A stretch of DNA of 20,138 bases from a virus, in the IMG/VR virus record IMGVR_UViG_3300008107_007213, positions 1-20,138 of that record. One strand, given 5' to 3'. Made by a program: the position numbers and the translations under genes. The notes below the pieces were generated by a model. That model saw only the letters and a list, made by a program, of their open reading frames with translations, searched no databases and had not been told where the DNA came from. Numbering within the stretch: position 1 is the first letter of the stretch; every line of letters begins with the position of its first letter. Positions 6,979-15,553 of this stretch are shown piece after piece.

Positions 6979-9366
6979 TTAAATTACCACCTTATATATA
7001 GCTTGAACGTACATTGTTTGAGCTGTTTGTGTTCCGCTTGGAGTTTCAAGCATACCATTTTTAAAAGTTAAACTAGTTCCAGTGTAAGGACCAGTTGTGG
7101 TATTGGTTCCTAATTGAACTGATAATAAAGCAACAACATCACCACCCGAAATACTATCAAGTCTTTTTTCTAAGACAGCATAATAATCAGTACCACTAGA
7201 TTGGATTAAAAATACTTCTGACCAAAATCTAACGTCACTGTTTGTACCCCATCTAATTAACAATCTATCACCGGCGGTAACGTTAGAAGCTAAAGTAAGT
7301 GTAGAATATGTCACGTTAGGACTTATATTAACAATTACGGGTGAACCATTATAGAGCGTAGTTTTTAAATTAACTTTACTATCTAAAACAGTTTGTAGGT
7401 TTGTTACATCTGAAACGGCATGTGTATGAGATGATGCAGCTTTACCATCCAAAGTAGTTTGTAAGTTTGTAACATTTGCAATTGTATGAGTATGAACTGA
7501 TGCAGCTTTGCCATCGATAGCTTCTTGTAAACCAGGAATATCTGCTATTGTTTTACCTTCACCTAATCTTACTTGAAGAATTTGTTGTGCACCACCAACG
7601 TAAGCAGCAACTAAAATTCTTGCATTGGTTAAACCTGTTGGTTCAACGTTTGTTAAACGTCCAGGTGTCGTACCTGCAGCATCAAACCAAAGTTTATTAC
7701 CTTCGGCAAAATTGTTTATATAATTTAAAGATGATTGTGCTTGAGTTATTTGTCCAAAGTCATAAACATCTACGAATGAATTAATATTAGCAGCAGCATC
7801 TGCAACCCCCATAATCAAATCAGGGTCAGCGTTACAACTATATACTGTGTATGTTGTACCACCATGAGTAACAGTTCTTTGAGTTTGACTAGCATTTGCT
7901 ATGAGTTTAAATCCACCTTGAACGCCTACAAACTGAACTAAATTGCCTTTCAAAATAGGTTCAATTGCTTTTGCTCTATAAAGTAATTCCGCAGTAAGTG
8001 GAAGAGTAAAAATTGTATTTAGAGTAAATGGACTAAGACTAACAACTTGTTGTATAGAACCGGTATTTTCAACAATAAAAACATCTCCAACAATTAAAGT
8101 TGTTGAAGTTTCGCCTACAACCCAAGGGTTGGCAGCTGGTAATCCTTCGGTATCTGAAACTCTATAAATTCTATTTCCTCTAACACCGGTATCACCTCTA
8201 GGAATACTAAATGCTAAATTATAAGTATCTTCAACCGGTTCTGTTACTGTAACGGTAACAGACGATCCTGCATTTCCAGTTGTAGCGCTTGCTGTTAATG
8301 TTGGAGCAGGGCCGGTAACACCTTGTATTTGTCCAATATTCACCCAGGCTAATGTCGTTAAATCCCAAAGGTAAACGGTATAAGGGGTAGCTGCTCCTAC
8401 AAACCAAGCTTCGCCAGTTGTTCCAGTTGCGGGTAAAGCTCCTGTATTAGCTTTAATTCCTTTAGGAACAAAAGAACCTGTATCACCTTTATCACCTTTT
8501 GCACCTTTAATATTAATAGGATTAATATTAGTTGGTTCAGTGTTAGACCAAGTTAAAAGAATTTCACCATTTGTTTGGGTTTCAATGATTGGATACCAAC
8601 CATCACTTCTTATTTGTAAAGTTCTCCAGACCTTATTATCTCTTTCTTCATTTGTGTCAGTACTTAAATATGTTTTAAATTCAAGATATTTAGTCGAAGC
8701 ATTTGGAACTAAATACGGAGTATCTGTGAGATTAGTTCTATATCTAAATTCAATTAAACTTGTAGGACCTGATGGGCCTGTCGGACCAGCTAAACCCACA
8801 AGATTTGTAAGAAGTTGCCAAGCACCGTTTGATTTCAAATAAAGATTAAAGCTAGCTGTTTGAATAAAAATATCGCCATCAACACCTTGATTACTTGTTG
8901 GATTAGATGAACCAGTTAAAATAGTCTTACCATTAAGGCCGTTCGTGCCATTTGTACCGGCCGCTCCAGGGCTTCCAGGCTGACCAGCTGCACCTCTAAT
9001 AATAACGCCTGTGTTAACGCCATTTAAAGTAATTAAACCATCGGCATCGATACTCATATTTGCTGGACTAAATAAAGTTTCGATTAAAACTTGAGAGTTA
9101 TTAGCGATTAAAGTTTCATATTTAGTTTTAAGATCAACGAATACAGCTAATAAAGATTCAAAGTTTTCAGCAGTTAATAAAACATTATTGATCTGATTAA
9201 CAATTGCTGTAAGTTGATTTTGAAAGACCAAGATCTTAGCGTCAACGTTATTGTTCCAATACTGGGCGTTAGATAAAAACGTTTCTAAATTATTTACAAA
9301 CGTTACAATTTCATTAAGTTTAGAACTTGTAATTTCTTGACCGAATTTAAATTTTTGAATTGGCAT
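6979..9366 (-). CDS. Large fibre protein with collagen-like segments and HxH repeats, 795 aa
   Basis: The N-terminal about 100 residues are helical and heptad-like. A Gly-X-Y collagen-like run at about 125-146 (GAAGQPGSPGAAGTNGTNG) follows, with further short runs near 191-201 (GLAGPTGPSGP), 288-297 (GAKGDKGDTG) and 390-398. Between them lie beta-rich modules, including GDIFIQTASFNLYLKSNGAW. Residues 613-664 carry 2.4 copies of a 22-residue repeat with HTH histidine pairs. The remainder is a Gly/Thr-rich C-terminal domain. Such proteins form trimeric tail fibres or appendages; in T4 gp12 comparable HxH motifs bind metal in the shaft. The ATG at 9366 has GAGGAG upstream, directly after the nozzle gene, fitting a fibre attached to a short tail. 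Confidence 0.8.
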   Translation of the reverse strand: MPIQKFKFGQEITSSKLNEIVTFVNNLETFLSNAQYWNNNVDAKILVFQNQLTAIVNQINNVLLTAENFESLLAVFVDLKTKYETLIANNSQVLIETLFSPANMSIDADGLITLNGVNTGVIIRGAAGQPGSPGAAGTNGTNGLNGKTILTGSSNPTSNQGVDGDIFIQTASFNLYLKSNGAWQLLTNLVGLAGPTGPSGPTSLIEFRYRTNLTDTPYLVPNASTKYLEFKTYLSTDTNEERDNKVWRTLQIRSDGWYPIIETQTNGEILLTWSNTEPTNINPINIKGAKGDKGDTGSFVPKGIKANTGALPATGTTGEAWFVGAATPYTVYLWDLTTLAWVNIGQIQGVTGPAPTLTASATTGNAGSSVTVTVTEPVEDTYNLAFSIPRGDTGVRGNRIYRVSDTEGLPAANPWVVGETSTTLIVGDVFIVENTGSIQQVVSLSPFTLNTIFTLPLTAELLYRAKAIEPILKGNLVQFVGVQGGFKLIANASQTQRTVTHGGTTYTVYSCNADPDLIMGVADAAANINSFVDVYDFGQITQAQSSLNYINNFAEGNKLWFDAAGTTPGRLTNVEPTGLTNARILVAAYVGGAQQILQVRLGEGKTIADIPGLQEAIDGKAASVHTHTIANVTNLQTTLDGKAASSHTHAVSDVTNLQTVLDSKVNLKTTLYNGSPVIVNISPNVTYSTLTLASNVTAGDRLLIRWGTNSDVRFWSEVFLIQSSGTDYYAVLEKRLDSISGGDVVALLSVQLGTNTTTGPYTGTSLTFKNGMLETPSGTQTAQTMYVQAIYKVVI
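7375..7530 (-). repeat. Tandem 66-bp coding repeat (2.4 copies) in the fibre gene
   Basis: Residues 613-634, 635-656 and 657-664 of the fibre read LQEAIDGKAASVHTH..., LQTTLDGKAASSHTH... and LQTVLDSK, i.e. a 22-residue period ending VTN. The DNA copies have diverged at synonymous and some other positions but keep the pattern. It probably forms a metal-binding or trimerising section of the shaft. Confidence 0.75.
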
Positions 9367-9379
9367 TTTTATCTCCTCG

Positions 9380-12300
9380 TCATTCTATATCATACCATAT
9401 ATCGCCATTAGTTGCTTCAACCGGTTCATCTTGACTGATAAATAATCTAGTGCCACCCAATTGTGAACTTGTTTCAACTTTATTATATTGTCTAACACTT
9501 TCTAAAAGAGTAGAATCTTTAGTTAAAATTCTAAAGTCGTCACCCTTACGAACGATATCTTTGTAAAGCCCATATGGATTTTGATCCGGTATATCAACTG
9601 TAGTGTAGTTAAATGTGACGCTAGAGAATGAAAACTCACTTTCAGATTTGCTTGATACAAGTAATTCTATAAGTAAGAATGGAAACTTGTAAGTAGAGTT
9701 AACAACCTTACTATCAATAATTGGGCTATCAAGCTTCAACGTATTGTTATTATAAAGATCTCCAACTCTTAAAGTCTTTTTATCTTGGATAAGTGGTTTG
9801 TTTTTCCACTCTAAAATTTTGTGACCTGCTTCATTAAACCCTTCAACTTCAATATCAATTTCTGAATATTGATTTCGATTATAAAAGAAAGTAGTATTAT
9901 CTAGCAATTTATACATCTTTGGTTTTTCAAGATCATATGCCTTTAGTCTAATATGGCATGGATAAATGGTATCAAAGTCTTTATAGTTAACATCATTCAT
10001 TGTGACAAGAGTATTGTTATATAAATAAATAGGATTGTTTTTTACATATATAAGATGATCAGTATTAAAAAGATCTGATTCATCTCTGAGCCATGGGAAG
10101 TAAACCTTATTATCAGCTCTATAGCCAAGTTTAAAATACATCTTTAAACGAATAGCTGGATAGACATTAGTAATAGAACCATCTACCTCTACAATGTTTT
10201 TTTCATGCCACATAATAGCATAATAGTCTTCAGTTATTTCACTAGTGCAGTTGTTATCATTCCATGGTATCGTTACGTTTTTGTTTTCAAACTTTACCTT
10301 ATCATTTGCAGAGTAAAGATTAACTTTATCTTGATCTAATTCACCCGCTTGAATATAATAAATTGTATTAAAATGTTTAAATAACAGCATGTTCTCAGCA
10401 ACTTGAACAGTAGCTGGGTTGTCGCAAGATACATTTGGAGATATTGTGACACGTCTATATGGAGAATAATATTGATCTGTTTCTACATCGTCTCCGTTTC
10501 CTTTGACTAAGTGAATAGATCCACCAACAGAAGAACTATTGGCAAATGCAATGATAAACCCAGAGAATGCAATAACCTTTACCAACGCTTCATTCTTATT
10601 TGTTTTAAATGAAAGGCCACCTCTAAGCGTTATATAAGTAGGATTATTAATTACAGTTTTAAACCATTCACCAGAGTTCATAGCATCATCATAAAAACAA
10701 AACTTATTACCATCAGCATGAACCTTTGTACATGAATGAATTGTTTTAAACAAACCACTAGGCTTTATATTTATATCGTAAAGAACACTAGCAGCTTGTC
10801 CAAAGAAAGAACCGTCTATCTTGTTTATCTTAAAATCAACGATTTTCTCTCCGTTGATATCAATTAACTCCTCTGATATATAAGAAACATTTGTTGTAGC
10901 AGTAGGAGATTGATCTACTTCAAAGCTTTTTGCAAAAGATACCCTGTATTTGTAAGTCATAGCGTCAGCAACAGTAATGGTAGAGTAATCAAGTTTATAA
11001 ACAGAATCAACATATTCGTTGTTAATAAATGTTTTGGTACTATAGAAGTTATCTTCAAACCTTACGATAGTTCTCCATTGATTATTAACCAGCTTTTCCC
11101 ATCTAAAATAATATTCATTGATATCTTCATTAGCTGCTAATGTCATAATTGGTTTTAGAATAAAAGAAGCTTTACCATTAACAACACTATAAAGAGGAAT
11201 TAAAGCACCAATAGAAGTAATGGCTTGATCAAACTCAGATTGCAAAGCTAAATCTGGATATGGTGAAAGGTAGTTATTACCTATTTGATTGAGAACAATA
11301 CTATTTAAAAGCTTAGGTGATATAACATAAGCTAATAATTTTCCATTAGTATCTGGATAGATATTAACGATTCGTGTACCGGTAGCTAGGTAAAGGACAT
11401 TATTAAATGTTCCCCCTTCTACTTTCTTCACATTCTGAAAAATAAGAGTTTCATCTATGTCGTTTAACAATTCAAACCTGTTATCGAAAGCTACGTTATA
11501 ACCCCTTACTAAATGTTCCTCAACACATTCATAATATGAATTACCATAAAGAACTAACTGACCTTTAAAGTATTTAATGAAGTTGGGGTCCCATGTAATA
11601 ATGTTATTAAATTGAGATTCACCTATAAGAGTCTTTAGACTTTCTGTATTTTTAAGTAACCATTTAGCAGAAGTATCGGGTTTAACAAATGTAATTGTTA
11701 AAAACTCAGTGTTTGGTTCACCAATAAATCTATAATATTTATTATCATATAAAAAATAATTATCCAGTTCAATAATAAAATTTTCAATTAATCTATTAAA
11801 TTCACCAATATATTTTAAACCGTTATCTTTTTCAATAACATAACCATTATGTAATACGGTTGTTGGTAAACTAGATGCTCTATATCTTTCAAGACCTACT
11901 GTTAAGTTTGTAGGATCGTGGATTAATGAGCGGCTATAATCAGAGAATTTTATTGGTAATTGAACTACTTCAATTTCTGTGTTTGGAGAATAAATACCAT
12001 AATATAACTTCCCATCGGCCGCTATAATAAGATAAGTAACGTTGGTTGTAAACAATGAAATACCTTGAACGTTCTTTATATCTTCTTTAGCAATGATGGT
12101 ACTTAATATCTTAGCACCTTTTCTTTTTACTATACCGCCAGAAAGATAATGAACATTTAATGCATCTCTTAATTCATTCGGATTAAGATGCTCATTACTG
12201 TTGTTAAGATACATCTGAATCTTTTCAGTATCTTTAACAAACCTAGAGTAATAAAAATAAGCAGAATAAAACACAAGTGCATCTTCAAATTCTTCACGAA

Positions 12301-12811
12301 TATCGATATCAACATTCTCTAGGTTCTGTTCATCTGAAAGTGATTCGGTAATTGTTGGAGCAATTAACTTGGAATAATAACCAAACTTAAAGTTTACAAT
12401 AGCACCTAATTCTAGATCATATTCGATGATAAGACGATCGTCTTTGATATAAAAGATTGCACGATTACTACCGATCCAACTTCTAAATCTATTCATGTAC
12501 CAGTTCTTTTGAACATTTGGGTTACTCAAGGAATATCGCTTTGCTACGATACCATATTGTGGCAAGAAGATCTTGGTGTAAAGAACTTTCCTAACTTGAG
12601 AAACAGGGATCTTAATTTCTATATAACCAACTTCATTAACTACGACATCAGTTTGAGCAATATTATCGAAGGTAATTTCTTTAAACAAACGATAACCTCT
12701 TGAAGTTAAGTCAGCCATACAGTTAGATATGGCAGTTTGTAAAGACCCAATGGTAAGAATGTCTAAACCAGTTGTTTCAATAACTCTTTCGTATAATCGT
12801 TTTAGTTTCAT
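9380..12811 (-). CDS. Head-tail adaptor / tail nozzle-like protein, apparent fusion, 1143 aa
   Basis: Residues 1 to about 220 resemble adaptor (gatekeeper, tail tubular A / gp4-like) proteins of short-tailed phages: helical start (LQTAISNCMADLTSRGYRLF), a beta part, then DIREEFEDALVFYSAYFYYSRF and a closing helix. From about residue 224, GGIVKRKGAKIL followed by a beta-strand pattern with LIIAADGKLYYG looks like the start of tail nozzle proteins, which often open with a GG...RKG/RPG element and form beta-propeller folds. The remaining about 900 residues are beta- and aromatic-rich. T7 has the two roles in separate proteins of about 200 and 800 residues, so the combined length fits a fusion. 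The C-terminus ends with NGDIWYDIE, a fibre-like motif. The start ATG overlaps the preceding TGA (ATGA). The stop is TGA. The call rests on pattern recognition, not a search. Confidence 0.65.
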   Translation of the reverse strand: MKLKRLYERVIETTGLDILTIGSLQTAISNCMADLTSRGYRLFKEITFDNIAQTDVVVNEVGYIEIKIPVSQVRKVLYTKIFLPQYGIVAKRYSLSNPNVQKNWYMNRFRSWIGSNRAIFYIKDDRLIIEYDLELGAIVNFKFGYYSKLIAPTITESLSDEQNLENVDIDIREEFEDALVFYSAYFYYSRFVKDTEKIQMYLNNSNEHLNPNELRDALNVHYLSGGIVKRKGAKILSTIIAKEDIKNVQGISLFTTNVTYLIIAADGKLYYGIYSPNTEIEVVQLPIKFSDYSRSLIHDPTNLTVGLERYRASSLPTTVLHNGYVIEKDNGLKYIGEFNRLIENFIIELDNYFLYDNKYYRFIGEPNTEFLTITFVKPDTSAKWLLKNTESLKTLIGESQFNNIITWDPNFIKYFKGQLVLYGNSYYECVEEHLVRGYNVAFDNRFELLNDIDETLIFQNVKKVEGGTFNNVLYLATGTRIVNIYPDTNGKLLAYVISPKLLNSIVLNQIGNNYLSPYPDLALQSEFDQAITSIGALIPLYSVVNGKASFILKPIMTLAANEDINEYYFRWEKLVNNQWRTIVRFEDNFYSTKTFINNEYVDSVYKLDYSTITVADAMTYKYRVSFAKSFEVDQSPTATTNVSYISEELIDINGEKIVDFKINKIDGSFFGQAASVLYDINIKPSGLFKTIHSCTKVHADGNKFCFYDDAMNSGEWFKTVINNPTYITLRGGLSFKTNKNEALVKVIAFSGFIIAFANSSSVGGSIHLVKGNGDDVETDQYYSPYRRVTISPNVSCDNPATVQVAENMLLFKHFNTIYYIQAGELDQDKVNLYSANDKVKFENKNVTIPWNDNNCTSEITEDYYAIMWHEKNIVEVDGSITNVYPAIRLKMYFKLGYRADNKVYFPWLRDESDLFNTDHLIYVKNNPIYLYNNTLVTMNDVNYKDFDTIYPCHIRLKAYDLEKPKMYKLLDNTTFFYNRNQYSEIDIEVEGFNEAGHKILEWKNKPLIQDKKTLRVGDLYNNNTLKLDSPIIDSKVVNSTYKFPFLLIELLVSSKSESEFSFSSVTFNYTTVDIPDQNPYGLYKDIVRKGDDFRILTKDSTLLESVRQYNKVETSSQLGGTRLFISQDEPVEATNGDIWYDIE

Positions 12812-13182
12812 AGTTTAGTTCCTAGTGTCCTTTCGACTACGTTCATTGCAGTATTATCTTGTAGTCTCTTTTCTTCAGATTGTTCTAACCGATAGTTTGT
12901 TTTTTCTCTTCGATCTTGAACCTCTTTTATAAATTGTTTAAGGTTATTAGCTTTATAATCATTTATTAAAAAACCATTAACCATTTCTGGTTCAAGGCTA
13001 ACGTTAAAGGAAATGTTATTAATCTTGTAGTTTTCTACTGAATGTACCTCATGTGTTCCTTTTAGAACATTATAAGCTACAAAGATATCTCCCTTAGACA
13101 ATTTTAACATACGAGTTGAAATATTGTGAGCATTAGCAAATCGTAGTTCTGGCTGAAACCGTATGACATCTAAATAATTCAT
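12808..13182 (-). CDS. Unknown 124-aa protein between capsid and tail genes; predicted leaderless
   Basis: The start is placed at ATG 13182 (MNYLDVIRFQP). Upstream in-frame codons back to a GTG lie inside a terminator hairpin and -10 box and cannot be useful in a transcript from the local promoter; ATG 13188 is a weaker option. There is no ribosome site, and the predicted +1 is the A of this ATG. The protein has a mixed N-terminal domain and a charged C-terminal helix (about residues 85-120, QFIKEVQDRREKTNYRLEQSEEKR). Its stop overlaps the start of the adaptor-nozzle gene (ATGA), so it is probably coupled to it. Head-completion or tail-assembly roles fit the location; no family is recognised. 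Confidence 0.7.
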   Translation of the reverse strand: MNYLDVIRFQPELRFANAHNISTRMLKLSKGDIFVAYNVLKGTHEVHSVENYKINNISFNVSLEPEMVNGFLINDYKANNLKQFIKEVQDRREKTNYRLEQSEEKRLQDNTAMNVVERTLGTKL

Positions 13183-13188
13183 ATACAT

Positions 13189-13217
13189 ATTATAACAAAA
13201 AAAGCCCACTAAGTTAA
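13189..13217 (-). promoter_or_regulatory. Promoter embedded in the post-capsid terminator
   Basis: Minus strand: -35 TTAACT (13217-13212, 4 of 6 consensus), a 17-base spacer, then -10 TATAAT (13194-13189, perfect). Counting from the -10, +1 falls on base 13182, the A of the next gene's ATG. The -35 is exactly the 6-base loop of the terminator hairpin at 13203-13226. It should drive the 124-aa and adaptor-nozzle genes and perhaps everything after. Confidence 0.65.
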
Positions 13218-13226
13218 TAGCGGGCT
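13197..13226 (-). terminator. Rho-independent terminator after the major capsid gene
   Basis: Minus strand: AGCCCGCTA, loop TTAACT, TAGTGGGCT. This is a 9-bp stem with one G-U pair and a 6-base loop, running straight into seven T residues (13203-13197). It lies 24 bases after the capsid stop and would separate abundant capsid transcripts from tail transcripts. Confidence 0.8.
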
Positions 13227-13228
13227 CT

Positions 13229-13244
13229 TTCTTTAGTTAAAGAA
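13229..13244 (-). repeat. Short inverted repeat just upstream of the terminator
   Basis: TTCTTTA / TAAAGAA arms of 7 bp separated by 2 bases, between the capsid stop and the terminator hairpin. With the terminator it makes two adjacent hairpins at the 3' end of the capsid mRNA. It might protect the message from exonucleases, but the AT-rich stem is weak. Confidence 0.4.
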
Positions 13245-13249
13245 TAGTA

Positions 13250-14845
13250 TTAGTTACCGGCTGGGATTTCGTCTGTAAAGACTGGTGCCGCAACAGTATT
13301 AACGACTTTAACTTCTTGAACACTTTGTTCCCAAGTGACGGCTTCGCCAACTCCAGGAGTCTTAGCATTTAAGATAATTGCGTGTGCTCTCCATGCATCT
13401 AAGTACATGTCAGCATACTTGTTCATGATACCTTCATAAAGTTCGGTACCAGGACGGCGTTGTAACACGCCTTCTTTTTCACCATTGGTGATCCAGGTGA
13501 AATCACGACGGACTAATTCACCAATCTTGGTGGTGTCTAACATATAGACGTTATTGTCGCGAGCATATTTATCTTTGACTAACGTGAAGTTGTCAAACTT
13601 AATATCCGCACGGCCACCTAATTGGAAACCAGTACCCGCTGAATCTAGCGAGTATTGTTTGAATTGATATAAAGCACGTTCAACCGAGGAGATAATCCGG
13701 TGGGTTGAAGCGACAAGGTTAACACCAGTTGCTTCTGGAGAAGTCAACATAATGTGGTCTGCCATATCGCGTAAAACTTCTTCGGTAAGGTATTGTGTAC
13801 CACCTAAGTTAAGTTGCGTGTTCTTTAATGAAGCAAATACTTCACGATCAACACCGAAGATTGGTTCGGATTGATCAACTAAAATGTTGTGTAAACCAGT
13901 ATATTCTGGTTGGACAACACCGTCATCAACGATTTGACGGGAATAAACTTTGATACCAGCTTGTACAGCAGTAACGTTAGCGATAGAAGCAAAGAAGTCT
14001 GCCCATGCACCAACTACGCGTGTGCCGGATGGGTTCGTAATTGCTCTACGGAGAAGTTTGTCAGCAATAAAGATAACAACTTCTTCATGAATACCAACGT
14101 TTGACTTTTGCCAGATACGTCCGATCCAACGATATTCATAAGCAGTAGCACCTTGAGCAGGAGTTGCGACCGTTTGTTCGATCATTAAACCCATACCTGG
14201 TAATACTGAATGGGAGTTACCCATTTTGAATTTTAAGACTTTGATTGCACCAGCATTGGCGTAGAACGTATTGTGTTCGGAACCACGTGCGTATGCAGGT
14301 CCAGTGCCTGATCCAGTAATCGTGGATAAAGCAAGATAGTTAGTACCATCAACTGTAGCGGTAATAGCACCGATTAAACCAGCTTTAGAACCATAAGTGA
14401 AACGTTGTAACGTATGCTTAATGTTCATTTGCATGCGGTCTAATGAGTCTTTGACGACGTCTAATAATGAACCATCGCCAGTTCCTTTTAAGATCGCTTC
14501 ATCAGTAACGGCAAAGGTAGCCATTAACTTGACGGTATCGAATTCGGCTTCAACCGTTTCAACACCTTTATTAAAGAATTGATCGAATCCTAATTCGTAA
14601 CGGTCCGCAGATGCGCCCATTGCACGAACGTTATCCGTGATACCTAAAGCAAATGCTTTATATTTCTTTTTACCAGAGATAGTGTCTTTGGAAAGTTTAT
14701 TGATTAAAGCTTCCATGACTGAGAATTCGTTGCGAAGACCTTCTTGATATTCTAATTTTAAGAAGTCTTCAATTACGTTTTTGCTGCTAAAGCCGCCTGA
14801 GCCTAAACTTAAGCCAGACGTGACTTGGTTTGGTGTGTATGCCAT
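13250..14845 (-). CDS. Major capsid protein, 531 aa
   Basis: Length, position directly after a scaffold-like gene, and sequence character fit an HK97-fold major capsid protein: an N-terminal arm (MAYTPNQVTSGLSLGSGGFSS), a long helix region (LLDVVKDSLDRMQMNIKHTLQRFTYG), beta-rich P-domain stretches, and a C-terminal part with RDNNVYMLDTTKI and YEGIMNKYADMYLDAWRAHAII, typical of such capsid proteins. It has a strong ribosome site (AGGAGGA) before ATG 14845. The gene is visibly less AT-rich than neighbours (one 60-base line at 13441 counts 31 G/C), consistent with codon selection for very high expression. A terminator follows. There is no sign of an N-terminal propeptide with its own protease gene; assembly probably relies on the scaffold encoded just upstream. 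Confidence 0.85.
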   Translation of the reverse strand: MAYTPNQVTSGLSLGSGGFSSKNVIEDFLKLEYQEGLRNEFSVMEALINKLSKDTISGKKKYKAFALGITDNVRAMGASADRYELGFDQFFNKGVETVEAEFDTVKLMATFAVTDEAILKGTGDGSLLDVVKDSLDRMQMNIKHTLQRFTYGSKAGLIGAITATVDGTNYLALSTITGSGTGPAYARGSEHNTFYANAGAIKVLKFKMGNSHSVLPGMGLMIEQTVATPAQGATAYEYRWIGRIWQKSNVGIHEEVVIFIADKLLRRAITNPSGTRVVGAWADFFASIANVTAVQAGIKVYSRQIVDDGVVQPEYTGLHNILVDQSEPIFGVDREVFASLKNTQLNLGGTQYLTEEVLRDMADHIMLTSPEATGVNLVASTHRIISSVERALYQFKQYSLDSAGTGFQLGGRADIKFDNFTLVKDKYARDNNVYMLDTTKIGELVRRDFTWITNGEKEGVLQRRPGTELYEGIMNKYADMYLDAWRAHAIILNAKTPGVGEAVTWEQSVQEVKVVNTVAAPVFTDEIPAGN

Positions 14846-14876
14846 ATATGTTTCCTCCTACAGAAACAGTTTGAGA

Positions 14877-15512
14877 TTATTGAAACTTATTGCCGCCAGC
14901 TCCATTGAATCTCGTCTTAAGTGCACTGAATGCATCTTTTGTATTTTTAACTTGTTGTCCAGTTTCAGGTACAGCTGAAGGCGTACCGTCTTTAGGACTA
15001 ATAATCGGCGGAGTGTTTTTTAATGTTTGCTCTTGAACTGAACTAATAGTTTTTCCATTTGTTTGTGCGATGGGTGTTTCGGTAGGAGTACCGCTCTTGC
15101 CAATCTTATGGATTGCATGTTCTTTGTTCTTTAAAGCTCTTGCGTACAATAAATCAAACGCATCAACTACAAATCCTTGAGTCGTGTTGCTCTTTTTCAT
15201 ATTAACCTTTAAGAAGGCTAACAGGTCTGGAAACACCGCATCAAATTCTTCTTTTTTAAAACTCTTAAGAATTTCTACAGTAGCTTCTGCAACAGTATCA
15301 TCTCGCATCTTACGTTCGATATAGGCTTGTACACTTGGATCTACAGCTGGTGCACTTGGTTGTTGTGGCGCATTGCTCATTTGAGCGCGACTCGACTCCA
15401 ACTGAGTGATGTAGCTATTTTGATCCTTCACTTGTTTTTCTCTCTTGTCTAGATCTTTTTTCAAAGCTTCTAGTTGCTTTTCTAATTCGTCTACGGATTT
15501 TTCTAATGGCAT
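14877..15512 (-). CDS. Putative scaffolding protein, 211 aa
   Basis: An N-terminal coiled coil (about residues 4-43, SVDELEKQLEALKKDLDKREK...), a Pro/Gln/Ala linker, a helical middle (about 62-135), a Pro/Thr/Gly-rich low-complexity stretch, and a basic C-terminus (FSALKTRFNGAGGNKFQ) match the general build of phage scaffolding proteins, which are helical, extended and end in a basic capsid-binding segment. It sits between the portal and major capsid genes, the standard scaffold position. It has a strong ribosome site (AGGAGGT) before ATG 15512. It would guide prohead assembly and then leave. No protease motif was seen. Confidence 0.7.
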   Translation of the reverse strand: MPLEKSVDELEKQLEALKKDLDKREKQVKDQNSYITQLESSRAQMSNAPQQPSAPAVDPSVQAYIERKMRDDTVAEATVEILKSFKKEEFDAVFPDLLAFLKVNMKKSNTTQGFVVDAFDLLYARALKNKEHAIHKIGKSGTPTETPIAQTNGKTISSVQEQTLKNTPPIISPKDGTPSAVPETGQQVKNTKDAFSALKTRFNGAGGNKFQ

Positions 15513-15553
15513 AAATTACCTCCTAGAGCTGTTTTGCTTTAATGATCTTGGCG

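Noticed and set aside
7548-8842. Plus-strand open frames opposite the large fibre gene
   Set aside because: Antisense shadows of a long, well-supported coding frame, with no ribosome site or recognisable product.
9380-12811. Possibility that TGA codes for tryptophan (mycoplasma-type code)
   Set aside because: TGA closes this gene directly before the next ribosome site, and another TGA closes the 124-aa gene in an ATGA overlap. Tryptophan is encoded by TGG throughout.
13183-13209. Upstream GTG start for the 124-aa protein
   Set aside because: That start lies inside the terminator stem and T tract, upstream of the -10 box, so the local transcript would not contain it.
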